23,599 bases of DNA from CAYJMQ01 sp964392415. Lineage in GTDB: Bacteria > Bdellovibrionota > JACOXK01 > 2-02-FULL-40-11. A program made the position numbers and the translations under genes. The notes beneath the pieces are model-generated. The model had not been told where the DNA came from, searched no databases, and was given only the letters and a program-made list of their open reading frames with translations. Positions 6,777 through 14,659 of this stretch are shown piece after piece. The DNA lies in contig CAYMPL010000028.1 of the NCBI GenBank assembly GCA_964392415.1, positions 1 through 23,599 on the forward strand, in the 5' to 3' direction. The first letter of the stretch is position 1, and each line of letters starts with the position of its first letter.

Positions 6777-7601
6777 ATGCCAGACGAAAAAATTCGCGTT
6801 AAAAATGTGATTGCGGTTGGAAGCGGCAAAGGAGGTGTAGGAAAATCTACCGTTGCGGCAAATCTGTCACTTGCCCTGCAGCAAGAGGGGCATTCGGTTG
6901 GGCTTTTGGATGCGGATATTTATGGCCCGTCGATTCCGATGATGATGGGGGTCCAGGGGGCAAAGCCCCAGTTTGGTCCTGAAGGAAAAATTCTTCCCAT
7001 TCCTGCCCATGGCGTTGTAACGATGTCGATCGGGTTTATTGCTCAGGGGGATCAGGCGATTATCTGGCGCGGCCCGATGATTCATAAGATTTTAAACGAA
7101 TTTCTCTCCCGGGTCGAGTGGGGATCACTCGATTATCTGATTGTCGATCTCCCGCCGGGAACGGGCGATGCGCAGCTTTCACTCAGTCAATTGATCCCCC
7201 TTACAGGGGCACTTGTCGTGACGACGCCGCAAGAGGTTTCGCTGGCAGATGTTCGTCGCGCGGTTGAGATGTTTCGAAAAGTAAGAATTCCGATTTTAGG
7301 TGTCGTTGAAAACATGAGCTACTACGTCTGCGGCAAATGCCATGAGCGGACAGAGATTTTCAGCGCGGGCGGCGGGGAAAGAGCTGCGAAGGAGTGGCAG
7401 ACAACATTTCTGGGCGGCATTCCGCTGGTGACCGAAGTGCGTGTGGGGGGAGATAGAGGGGTACCGATTGTGGTTTCAGATCCGCGTTCTGAGATTTCCG
7501 GGATTTTCAGAAGCATTGCGCGAAATCTTTCAAATGTGATTCGTGAGGCCCATCTTCAGGTTTCTAAAGAAGGGGAACCCCCGAGAATTTTTAAAGTCTA
7601 A
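6777..7601 (+). CDS. mrp: Mrp/ApbC/Ind1 family P-loop ATPase, iron-sulfur cluster carrier
   Basis: 274 residues. The frame is open from 6738, but ATG 6777 is the sensible start: it follows the previous stop by five bases and begins MPDEKIRVKNVIAVGSGKGG. The deviant Walker A is GKGGVGKST (about residues 17-25), switch I is DADIYGPSIP, and the later motif is DLPPGTGDAQLS. The dimer-bridging Fe-S site is the CxxC of YYVCGKC (C185, C188). Bacterial Mrp/ApbC proteins bind and transfer [4Fe-4S] clusters. The eukaryotic member Ind1/NUBPL is needed to assemble complex I, which is notable beside a nuoB gene. There is no N-terminal DUF59 domain. No clear Shine-Dalgarno is seen, so translation is probably coupled to the upstream gene. 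The 3' end overlaps the convergent gene by 11 bp. Confidence 0.94.
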   Translation: MPDEKIRVKNVIAVGSGKGGVGKSTVAANLSLALQQEGHSVGLLDADIYGPSIPMMMGVQGAKPQFGPEGKILPIPAHGVVTMSIGFIAQGDQAIIWRGPMIHKILNEFLSRVEWGSLDYLIVDLPPGTGDAQLSLSQLIPLTGALVVTTPQEVSLADVRRAVEMFRKVRIPILGVVENMSYYVCGKCHERTEIFSAGGGERAAKEWQTTFLGGIPLVTEVRVGGDRGVPIVVSDPRSEISGIFRSIARNLSNVIREAHLQVSKEGEPPRIFKV

Positions 7602-9537
7602 CAGTTTGTTCAAGAATCTCGGCAAGATCGAGGGCTGAGACGGTTTTCTCCTGATTTTTTGCATTTAAACCATCGGTAATCATCGTGAGGCAGAAGGGAC
7701 AGGAAGAGACGATCACCTGAGGGGCGGTCTCGAGCGCTTCTTCGACGCGATTGACATTGATTCTAGATCCCCTTTTTTCTTCAAGCCACATCCGTCCGCC
7801 GCCGGCGCCGCAGCAGAATCCTTTTTTCTTAATGCGACGCATTTCGGAAACTTGAGCCCCCGGAATTTGTTTTAGAATCTGGCGGGGCTCTTCAAAGCTG
7901 GCGTTATATCGTCCCATGTAACAGGGATCGTGATAGGTCATCTTTTTTTGAATTTCTTTTGAAATTTTCAATTTTCCTTCGTCAATCAGTTTTTTTAAAA
8001 ATGTTGAGTGGTGATAAACCTCAAAGCGCGCGTCAAAATCGGGATATTCGTTCTTGAGCGTGTTAAAACAGTGCGGGCAGGTGGTTAGGATTTTTTTGAC
8101 ATGGTATTTGTTGAGAACTTTTTTGTTTTCGTCGATAAGCTGCTGTCCCAGATATTCATTTCCGAGGCGTCTTGCGGTTTCTCCATTGCAGCGCTCCTCA
8201 TCGCCTAAAATGCCGAAACTGACTCCTGCGTTGCGAAGAAGGCGTGAGAAAGCCTCGGCAACTTTTTGAGCCCTTTTATCGAAAGATGCCGCGCATCCAA
8301 CGTAATAAAGATATTCAACATCGGGATTTTCAGCCAGGGTTTTTACACCGATTTCTTTTGCCCACTCTCCCCGTGTTTGAGGCGAAAAGCCATAGGGATT
8401 CGAATAGGTCTCCCAATTGGCAAATGTTTTTTGAGCCTCCGCTTCCATCTTTCCTTCCATGAGAACAAGGTAACGCCTCATATCGACAATCGCATCGACA
8501 TGTTCAATAAAAACGGGACATGCCTCGACACAAGCGCCACAGGTTGTGCAATCCCAGATCGCATCGACAGAGATCACATCGTCTGCCAGTTTTTTCAAGA
8601 GCGACGGATGATCCTCCTGATGGGTAACGATGGCATCTCCTTTGTCTTGAAGATGTTGTCTGATATCAACGATGATGCTTCTCGGTTTCAGAGGTTTTCC
8701 CGTATTGTAAGTCGGACAAAATTCATTGCAGCGGCCGCATTCGGTGCAGGCGTAGCTGTCCAAGAGCTGTTTCCATGAAAAGTCTTCGAGTTTTCCCGCG
8801 CCAAATGTTGTCTGCTTTTCATCCGTAAGATCAATCTTTTTAAGGCGGCCTCTTGGCCCCACTGTGGTAAAAAAGACATTTGGAGCCGCAGCCACAATGT
8901 GGAGATGTTTCGAAAACGGAAGATAGCAGAGGAATCCCATGACCGTTAGAAAATGAATCCACCAGGAGCTTTCGGAGATTACTCTGAGGGAGGGCTGAGA
9001 AAATCCTATCGATTGAAGAAGGGGCCCAGAGCTTCCGGTAAGAAGGAGGCCGCTCACCATTAAAATTCCGATGAGCGTAAGAATCAGATAGGCATCCCAC
9101 GCCGAATGGCGGCTGAGGATTTCAAGGCGTTTCGGTTTGAGAACGATCCGTCGGAAGAGAAAGTAAAATACAGCCAAAAGAACAAAACAATAAAAAATGT
9201 CCTGCAGGGCAAGGAGCGCTGAATAGACGGGATCTCCTAGGAATGAAAAATTGAAGCCGGGGATAACGCCCCCCATGATGAGTTCTATCGTCCCCACGGT
9301 GATGACGATGAATCCCCAGAAAATGGTCGTATGGGCTATTCCCGGCAAAAGATCCTTAAACATCCTTTTTTGGCCGAGGACATTGATGATAAAGATCTTT
9401 GTCCTTTTAAAAAGATGATCGAATCGGTTTTCGGCTTTCCCCAAACGGAGATATTGATAGAGTCGGAAAAAATTAAAAAATCCGATCCCAAATCCGATCA
9501 ATGTAAAAACCAAAACGAGAAGCGATCTAAGCGACAT
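7591..9537 (-). CDS. Membrane-bound HdrD-like Fe-S oxidoreductase (NarI-like cytochrome b plus CCG domains; probable ETF:menaquinone oxidoreductase)
   Basis: 648 residues. Residues 1-220 hold about five to six transmembrane helices with several His (e.g. H69, H195, H211, H213) that could bind heme b, as in NarI. Two [4Fe-4S] ferredoxin motifs follow, CTECGRCNEFCP (C264-C274) and CTTCGACVEACP (C330-C340). Two CCG-type units come next: the first has C415, a single C450 (CNG, not CCG) and TTCPHC (C487/C490); the second is intact with C539, CC 575-576 and SSCPFC (C613/C616). This architecture is that of the membrane protein described as ETF:(mena)quinone oxidoreductase (EMO) in beta-oxidising anaerobes. 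It is last in the nuoBCDI operon, three bases after nuoI. A generic heterodisulfide-reductase-like or lactate-oxidase-like role is possible; the beta-oxidation genes nearby favour ETF oxidation. Confidence 0.88.
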   Translation of the reverse strand: MSLRSLLVLVFTLIGFGIGFFNFFRLYQYLRLGKAENRFDHLFKRTKIFIINVLGQKRMFKDLLPGIAHTTIFWGFIVITVGTIELIMGGVIPGFNFSFLGDPVYSALLALQDIFYCFVLLAVFYFLFRRIVLKPKRLEILSRHSAWDAYLILTLIGILMVSGLLLTGSSGPLLQSIGFSQPSLRVISESSWWIHFLTVMGFLCYLPFSKHLHIVAAAPNVFFTTVGPRGRLKKIDLTDEKQTTFGAGKLEDFSWKQLLDSYACTECGRCNEFCPTYNTGKPLKPRSIIVDIRQHLQDKGDAIVTHQEDHPSLLKKLADDVISVDAIWDCTTCGACVEACPVFIEHVDAIVDMRRYLVLMEGKMEAEAQKTFANWETYSNPYGFSPQTRGEWAKEIGVKTLAENPDVEYLYYVGCAASFDKRAQKVAEAFSRLLRNAGVSFGILGDEERCNGETARRLGNEYLGQQLIDENKKVLNKYHVKKILTTCPHCFNTLKNEYPDFDARFEVYHHSTFLKKLIDEGKLKISKEIQKKMTYHDPCYMGRYNASFEEPRQILKQIPGAQVSEMRRIKKKGFCCGAGGGRMWLEEKRGSRINVNRVEEALETAPQVIVSSCPFCLTMITDGLNAKNQEKTVSALDLAEILEQTVRL

Positions 9538-9540
9538 AGA

Positions 9541-10059
9541 CTAGGCGGTTTCTTTTTTCCTCTCTTTTGGCCCTGCGGGCGGCAGCCCTGCGGGCCGCGG
9601 CCCTGGTTTTTGCCCATCGCCATACTGCCAGATCAGATCCTGCTGATTGGCGACCGAAAATTCGTATTCTTTCGTCATATAGAGACAATCGGTGGGACAG
9701 ACGACGGTGCAGAGTCCGCACCAGCAGCAGAGGGTAAAATCGATATCGAACTGCGGCAGATGAAATTTCCTCTGTTTGGCGCCCGATTCGGGGGAGGTAA
9801 GAGGGATCGGTTCTTCAGGCCCCCGTTTGATCGTCGTAATATAGATGCAGTCGACAGGGCAGGCGACCGCGCAGAGGTGACAGCCGATGCAATCTTCGAT
9901 CTTGCAATAGAGTTGCCCGCGGCTGCGCGCCGGGAGTTCTCGTTTTACAAAGGGGTATTGTATCGTCGCCTTTTTTCGAAAAGCAACGATGAGCGTCAAA
10001 ATCATTCCTTTGATGATTGAACGCAATCCCTTATAAATGTCTTTAAAATAGTTGAGCAT
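9541..10059 (-). CDS. nuoI: NADH-quinone oxidoreductase subunit I (two 4Fe-4S ferredoxin)
   Basis: 172 residues. An N-terminal amphipathic helix region typical of NuoI is followed by two [4Fe-4S] motifs that bind N6a and N6b: CIGCHLCAVACPVDC (C57-C71) and CWCGLCTVVCPTDC (from C112; ligands C111/C114/C117/C121 and C125). NuoI relays electrons from the NADH-side clusters to N2 in NuoB. The last ~20 residues form a Pro/Gly/Ala tail (KPGPRPAGLPPAGPKERKKE). It is encoded by a GC-rich repeated GCCCTGCGGGC (9570-9580 and 9585-9595) and is not part of the usual family. The gene is fourth in the operon, nine bases after nuoD and three before the HdrD-like gene. Confidence 0.95.
   Translation of the reverse strand: MLNYFKDIYKGLRSIIKGMILTLIVAFRKKATIQYPFVKRELPARSRGQLYCKIEDCIGCHLCAVACPVDCIYITTIKRGPEEPIPLTSPESGAKQRKFHLPQFDIDFTLCCWCGLCTVVCPTDCLYMTKEYEFSVANQQDLIWQYGDGQKPGPRPAGLPPAGPKERKKETA
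9570..9606. repeat. GC-rich short repeat encoding the NuoI C-terminal tail
   Basis: The palindromic unit GCCCTGCGGGC occurs at 9570-9580 and 9585-9595, with a partial third copy near 9599-9606. On the minus strand it encodes repeated PAG-type residues at the end of NuoI. The composition is far richer in GC than the flanking coding DNA. Confidence 0.6.
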
Positions 10060-10068
10060 CGATTTACA

Positions 10069-11184
10069 CTAGCGATCGACTTCTCCCAAGACGATATCAA
10101 GGCTCCCGATAATTGCAACGACATCCGCAACCATCGCCCCCTGACAAATCTCGTCAAGACAACTGATCGAAGTAAAACAGGGGGATTTTCCCTTGACGCG
10201 ATACGGTTTCAGGCCGCCATCGCTGACGATATAAAAACCGAGTTCACCTCTCGGATTTTCTGTTTTTACAAAAACTTCGCCGGGCATCGGTTTAATGCGA
10301 GAGACTTTTGCGCGAAAGGGCCCTTCGGGGAGCTGCTTCAACGCCTGTTTTACGATTTTTAAACTCTCTCTCATTTCGCGCACACGGACCATGTATCGAT
10401 CCCAGCAGTCGCCGACGGTTCCCTGTTCCCCGCTTCCGACAGGGATATCAAATTCAAGTTCAGGATAGACAGAGTAAGGGAAATCTTTCCTGAGATCCCA
10501 CTTTTTTCCGGATCCCCTCAAATTGGGGCCGGTCAGGCCATAACTGATGGCGGTCTCCAAAGGGATCACCCCCACATTTTTGGTTCGGTTAATAAAGATC
10601 TGGTTATAGGAAAGAATGGTATCGAGCTCGTCGATACGGGGTTCAAAATAGCCACAGAATTCCTCAATTTTTTCTTCCATTCCCGGGGTGAGATCCATCC
10701 AGACCCCGCCGATCCAAAGGTAGTTATAAAGAAGGCGTGCGCCGCTTGCCATTTCGAAAATATCAAGAATGAGTTCGCGATCGCGAAATGCCCACATAAA
10801 GGGGGTAAAGGTTCCGATATCGAGCCCATACGTTCCGACGGCCAAGAGATGGCTTGCAATGCGGTTCAGCTCTACCATCATGACGCGGATATATTCAGCG
10901 CGTTTTGGAACCTCGATTCCTACCAATTTTTCAACAGCCATCGCGTATGCGAGATCGTTATTCATGGAGGCGACATAATCCATCCGATCGACAAAGGGCA
11001 TAACCCCCATGTAGTCGACATTCTCCGCATGTTTTTCAAAACAGCGGTGGAGATAGCCGATGTGCGGAATGGCGTGTTTGACGACTTCTCCGTCGGTGAC
11101 AAGCTCGACACGAAGCACGCCATGTGTGGAGGGGTGCTGAGGCCCCATGTTGATCGTAAGCTCTTGAGTCTTTAGTTCCGGCAT
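10069..11184 (-). CDS. nuoD: NADH-quinone oxidoreductase subunit D (49 kDa)
   Basis: 371 residues, slightly short of the usual ~380-410 but complete at both ends. It opens with the quinone-site strand INMGPQHPSTHGVLR and ends with the canonical GSLDIVLGEVDR. Inside are HIGYLHRCFEKHAEN, NRIASHLLAVGTYG and GPNLRGSGKKWDLRKDFPYS. NuoD forms the quinone-binding cavity together with NuoB. It lies three bases after nuoC and nine before nuoI in the same direction. A weak TAGG-type ribosome site overlaps the end of nuoC, so translation is likely coupled. Confidence 0.97.
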   Translation of the reverse strand: MPELKTQELTINMGPQHPSTHGVLRVELVTDGEVVKHAIPHIGYLHRCFEKHAENVDYMGVMPFVDRMDYVASMNNDLAYAMAVEKLVGIEVPKRAEYIRVMMVELNRIASHLLAVGTYGLDIGTFTPFMWAFRDRELILDIFEMASGARLLYNYLWIGGVWMDLTPGMEEKIEEFCGYFEPRIDELDTILSYNQIFINRTKNVGVIPLETAISYGLTGPNLRGSGKKWDLRKDFPYSVYPELEFDIPVGSGEQGTVGDCWDRYMVRVREMRESLKIVKQALKQLPEGPFRAKVSRIKPMPGEVFVKTENPRGELGFYIVSDGGLKPYRVKGKSPCFTSISCLDEICQGAMVADVVAIIGSLDIVLGEVDR

Positions 11185-11187
11185 AAC

Positions 11188-11673
11188 CTACATTCCTACT
11201 TTAATTCCATGCCAATATTCCTGGTGTTTGTAGTCTTTTCTTAAAGGAAATCCTTCCCAATCATCGGGGAGGAGGATGCGTCTCAAGTCGGGATGCCCGC
11301 TAAATTTAATTCCAAAAAGGTCGTAGACCTCCCGTTCCAGCCAGTTGGCTGCTTTCCAGAGATCGCATGCGGAACGAATTTCGGCATGTTCTTTATCCCG
11401 TAGCTCCGCTTTTAGCGTGAGCTTATGGAGATGCTTATAAGAAAACAGATGATAAACCACCTCCATCCTGTCGGGGTAATCAACGCCACTGATAGAGATG
11501 AGATTATTAAAATAAAGTTCACTATCTTCCTTTATATATTGAAGCACTTCATGAACTTTTTCAGCAGCCACTTCGATGAAGGGATCTGACGTTCCTGAAA
11601 GCGCTTTAAAATCGAGGATCGCTGAAGAGATGTTTGACCCCCTTAGTTTTGAATGAATCTCTTTGGGTTCCAT
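11188..11673 (-). CDS. nuoC: NADH-quinone oxidoreductase subunit C (30 kDa)
   Basis: 161 residues. The family signature is ANWLEREVYDLFGIKFSGHPDLRRILLPDDWEGFPLRKDY in full; its start WLEREVYDLFGI and end GFPLRKDY are diagnostic of the 30-kDa subunit. It is a separate gene, not the NuoCD fusion of enterobacteria. The subunit is part of the peripheral arm and contacts NuoD. The gene begins one base after the nuoB stop codon. Confidence 0.96.
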   Translation of the reverse strand: MEPKEIHSKLRGSNISSAILDFKALSGTSDPFIEVAAEKVHEVLQYIKEDSELYFNNLISISGVDYPDRMEVVYHLFSYKHLHKLTLKAELRDKEHAEIRSACDLWKAANWLEREVYDLFGIKFSGHPDLRRILLPDDWEGFPLRKDYKHQEYWHGIKVGM

Positions 11674-11674
11674 C

Positions 11675-12217
11675 TCAGCCGGCGAGCTTTTTTAAAATGG
11701 TTTTTGTGACAGAATCTTGTTTAATTTTCTTTTGAAGAAGAAGAATCCCTTCAATGAGTGCCTCCGGGCGCGGAGGGCAGCCAGGGACATAGACATCGAC
11801 AGGAATCACCCGGTCGACCCCTTTAAGGACATGATAGCCATATTGCCAATAGGGCCCCCCATGTGTGGCACAGCTTCCCATTGAGATCACATAACGGGGC
11901 TCCGCCATCTGTTGATAGAGACGCCTGACCCGCTCCGCCATTTTGATCGTGACGGTCCCGGCGACGATCATAAGATCCGCCTGCCTGGGGGTTGCGCGAA
12001 AGACCCCCGCCCCAAAACGGTCGAGGTCATAACGAGGGGAGCCGACCGCCATCATTTCAATCGCGCAGCAGGCGAGCCCAAACGTAAATGGCCAGACCGC
12101 CGAATAGCGCGCCCAGTTTACGATCTTATCCACCGATGTAAGAAGCACATTTTGCCCCAGGATTTCATCGAGCTTTTTCTCGGTGGCGCTGTCAACTTTA
12201 ATGATTTCACTCATCAT
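11675..12217 (-). CDS. nuoB: NADH-quinone oxidoreductase subunit B (operon copy)
   Basis: 180 residues with all N2 cluster ligands: CC at 50-51 (GLACCAIEMM), C116 (GSCATHGG) and C147 (PGCPPRPEA). The C-terminus is somewhat extended and Lys-rich. It is first in the nuoB-C-D-I-HdrD-like operon. No nuoA precedes it, although nuoA normally comes first in such operons; the divergent neighbour is instead a HEAT-repeat protein. Two adjacent ATGs (12217 and 12214) lie after AGGGAGGG (12221-12228). The second is better spaced, but both are possible. A TATAAT box at 12240-12245 (minus strand) is a candidate -10 element without a good -35. Confidence 0.96.
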   Translation of the reverse strand: MMSEIIKVDSATEKKLDEILGQNVLLTSVDKIVNWARYSAVWPFTFGLACCAIEMMAVGSPRYDLDRFGAGVFRATPRQADLMIVAGTVTIKMAERVRRLYQQMAEPRYVISMGSCATHGGPYWQYGYHVLKGVDRVIPVDVYVPGCPPRPEALIEGILLLQKKIKQDSVTKTILKKLAG

Positions 12218-12239
12218 AAACCCTCCCTACTTACCCCTG

Positions 12240-12245
12240 ATTATA
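12240..12245 (-). promoter_or_regulatory. Candidate -10 box for the nuoB operon
   Basis: Read on the minus strand this is a perfect TATAAT, 23 bases before the nuoB ATG, with the strong ribosome site AGGGAGGG between them. No convincing -35 hexamer lies 16-18 bases upstream, so activator-dependent initiation or chance are both possible. The whole divergent gap (12218-12301) is only 84 bp and must also hold the promoter of the HEAT-repeat gene. Confidence 0.35.
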
Positions 12246-12301
12246 AGTATAAATCAAGCCAGAAGATGTGTCAGCCGATAAGAGATGGGAAGGAAGATAT
12301 C

Positions 12302-14656
12302 ATGAGAAAACGTCTTTTTCTGATATTCATTTTTTTTGCGATATTTATTGGAAAGCCCCCTCTATTCGGAGACGATGACATAGAAAAAGAACTGAATCAG
12401 TTCTTTGATCATCTGCCTCCCACCTACTCCAAAGGCCATTCGGATATGATGCAAAAAATACCTGAATTTGGCAAATATGCCCTCCCTGTTTTAACCATGA
12501 AATTAAAAGACCAGGATGCCAGAAAGCGGATAATGGCGGCAGAGTTCTTAAGTCTTTTAGGGGCAGATGCTAAAGAGGCTGTCGATGATCTTCTAAAGGC
12601 ATTAGATGATCCTAATGTGGATGTTCAAATTCGCGCTGCGGGGGCCCTCATCGATATTGATCCGGAAAGCGAGGAGATATTGAAGACGGTTAGTCAGAAA
12701 ATGGATGATCCTCATAAAATGATAAGAATCAATGCGATTCACATTGTAGGAGAAAAAAATATTCCAAAGCTTGGCGAAATAGTTGCAGGGGATAGTGATG
12801 CTGATGTGAGGAGCGCTGCAGCGTTTGTGATGGGGAGGTTGGCAGGCTTCCCAGGCTTCCCAGGTTTTGAAGATAAGAAAAGAGAAGTGGTTCCGATGTT
12901 GAGAGAACGATTGAAAAGCGATGAATCCTCAAATGTCCGTCTGATGGCTGCCCTGGCGCTTTCGCAATTCTATGCTCATGGCAATGTGGGTGACACGGAA
13001 ACATTAGATGCGGCTTTGGATCGGCTCCTTCACGATCAAGATGCCGATGTCAGGCGCCAGCTTAGAGGTATTTTTGTTTTCGGCAGACGTGAATCAAAAA
13101 AAGAGACCTTCCCCTATTTTGAAAAACTGGTGGATGCAGCATTAAAAGGAAAGCCGATCGAAAGAGAGAGGGCGTCATCTGAGATCATTGCTCTTTCTGA
13201 AATACCTGGAATGACTGGTCGTGATTTATTCCAGATATTGAGCGAAAAAATAGATGACCCGGATCCTGCCATAAAGGCAAAGGTTGAGGAGTTTCTAAAT
13301 CGGATGGGGGGTGATTTTAAAAGCCTTCCTCTGCCAGTGTTGGTTAAAAAGCTTAACGACTCTGATGCGTCTGTTCAGGAGGAGGCAGCCATCTCTCTTG
13401 AAAAAGAGAGAGCCTATTTAGCTGAGGATGAAGAAAAGGAGCTTCGTGATCTCATCAAATATGAACTTGTAAGGAAGAAACCACCGGCTGTGACCCCTGT
13501 TTGCGAAGCTCTTTGCAGATTATATGAAAATCCAATGAAATGGTTTAGAAGCGGGGAATATCTCCCTCCCTATTTTTCTCCTTCGTATCGATCGGCGCTA
13601 AAGTCATTGGGGGCGCTTTTTTTGCTTAAAGGAGCGCCCTACTGTGGAAAGAAGCCATCTGAGATCGATATGAAAGATATTCATTCCTTTATGGCTTCGG
13701 CTCTTTATGGTGAAAAAAAAGAGGAGGAGACGCCTTGTCCGCCATCCAATCCTTTCCAGTCCTTAAACGATTTCCTCTCCCCATTTTTAGAATGGAGTCG
13801 GCCTGAAGGATCTTATGGCGTATACGGCAAACTATTTTCGCTCCTCTTTTTGCAAGAGCTCTTATCGAAAACCCCTGATGGAAAAAATGAAGATAAAAAA
13901 GAGGGAAAGGAGAAAAAAGAATTAGAGGAAAAGATCTCAAAAATCAAAAAATCCCTTGAAAAAGATATTGAGATTGCAGATCAGCTCCGTCCTTCTGAAA
14001 TTCACGGCAGTCTCTTTGCCTCTCATTTACTGACGACGACCGAGCTTGCGGCGCCGACATCAAAAGGAATAGATTTTGTCCGAAAGATCATTAATCCCGA
14101 AGATCCATTAAGCCTCGCCTACTCCTTGGAAAGCGAAATGGAGAGGAGCAGCTATCGCGATCCAAAAGGGAGTGTCGGAAGCGTGATTCAGGCTCATCTG
14201 GTATTGTATAAAGAAGAACCAGATGTCCCCTTGCATAGGGAAAATCTTAAAAAAGCGCTTGCTCTCTATCGTGATCAATTTCCATTTCTTATGATGCAGT
14301 TAAAGAGAAAAGGGGCTCATGTGGGGCCTTATGACCTTGCCCCTTATTATTTATATACCTCGATCCCCTATGCCACGGCGGCACTCAATCTTCTTTTGAG
14401 AGACGCTAGGCCGGAAGAAAAAGAGGAGCTTCTTTCGATCAAAGAAGAGCTAAAAGAGATGCTTCTTGGCCTCATTCAGGAGGATGGATTGTTTCAGCCA
14501 GATCCATTTCTGCCAGGCTACCATAATCCGATGGGGGGACTTGCGCTCCTGCCACTCGCTGAAGCAGAGTGCCAGCCAGCGCCAGCTGCCAAGATCACGA
14601 CCCAATTTAAATCAGCGAGGGATAAGCTTCCGCTCGGTATCCTTTCTCAGGATTAA
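12302..14656 (+). CDS. Exported HEAT-repeat protein
   Basis: 784 residues from ATG 12302. The frame is open much further upstream, but that part is antisense to nuoB, and AAGGA lies seven bases before 12302. The first ~23 residues (MRKRLFLIFIFFAIFIGKPP) are a signal peptide, so the protein is probably periplasmic. Residues about 50-460 are a series of HEAT/Armadillo-like helical repeats with the recurrent pattern LKDxDAxxRxxAAExLxxLG. A collagen-like GFPGFPGF insertion sits near residue 185. A Lys/Glu-rich helix, likely a coiled coil, lies near residues 520-560. The C-terminal third (e.g. GSVGSVIQAHLVLYKEEP, DLAPYYLYTSIPYATAALN) resembles an alpha/alpha-toroid, but I cannot name the family. 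HEAT proteins act as scaffolds; no enzyme motif is seen. It is divergent from the complex I operon. Confidence 0.8.
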   Translation: MRKRLFLIFIFFAIFIGKPPLFGDDDIEKELNQFFDHLPPTYSKGHSDMMQKIPEFGKYALPVLTMKLKDQDARKRIMAAEFLSLLGADAKEAVDDLLKALDDPNVDVQIRAAGALIDIDPESEEILKTVSQKMDDPHKMIRINAIHIVGEKNIPKLGEIVAGDSDADVRSAAAFVMGRLAGFPGFPGFEDKKREVVPMLRERLKSDESSNVRLMAALALSQFYAHGNVGDTETLDAALDRLLHDQDADVRRQLRGIFVFGRRESKKETFPYFEKLVDAALKGKPIERERASSEIIALSEIPGMTGRDLFQILSEKIDDPDPAIKAKVEEFLNRMGGDFKSLPLPVLVKKLNDSDASVQEEAAISLEKERAYLAEDEEKELRDLIKYELVRKKPPAVTPVCEALCRLYENPMKWFRSGEYLPPYFSPSYRSALKSLGALFLLKGAPYCGKKPSEIDMKDIHSFMASALYGEKKEEETPCPPSNPFQSLNDFLSPFLEWSRPEGSYGVYGKLFSLLFLQELLSKTPDGKNEDKKEGKEKKELEEKISKIKKSLEKDIEIADQLRPSEIHGSLFASHLLTTTELAAPTSKGIDFVRKIINPEDPLSLAYSLESEMERSSYRDPKGSVGSVIQAHLVLYKEEPDVPLHRENLKKALALYRDQFPFLMMQLKRKGAHVGPYDLAPYYLYTSIPYATAALNLLLRDARPEEKEELLSIKEELKEMLLGLIQEDGLFQPDPFLPGYHNPMGGLALLPLAEAECQPAPAAKITTQFKSARDKLPLGILSQD

Positions 14657-14659
14657 AAG

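Noticed and set aside
8266..8778. 170-codon plus-strand open frame
   Set aside because: It is a shadow of the HdrD-like gene over its conserved Fe-S motifs.
9331..10020. 229-codon plus-strand open frame
   Set aside because: It is antisense to nuoI and the start of the HdrD-like gene, both of which have strong family motifs. The product is basic/aromatic low-complexity shadow sequence with no recognisable domain.
11912..12301. N-terminal extension of the HEAT-repeat frame
   Set aside because: The extra codons are antisense to nuoB. A signal peptide and a proper ribosome site mark ATG 12302 as the start.
12839..12866. Tandem GGCTTCCCA repeat as a phase-variation tract
   Set aside because: There are only about two and a half copies of a 9-bp unit, so length changes would stay in frame and could not switch the gene off.
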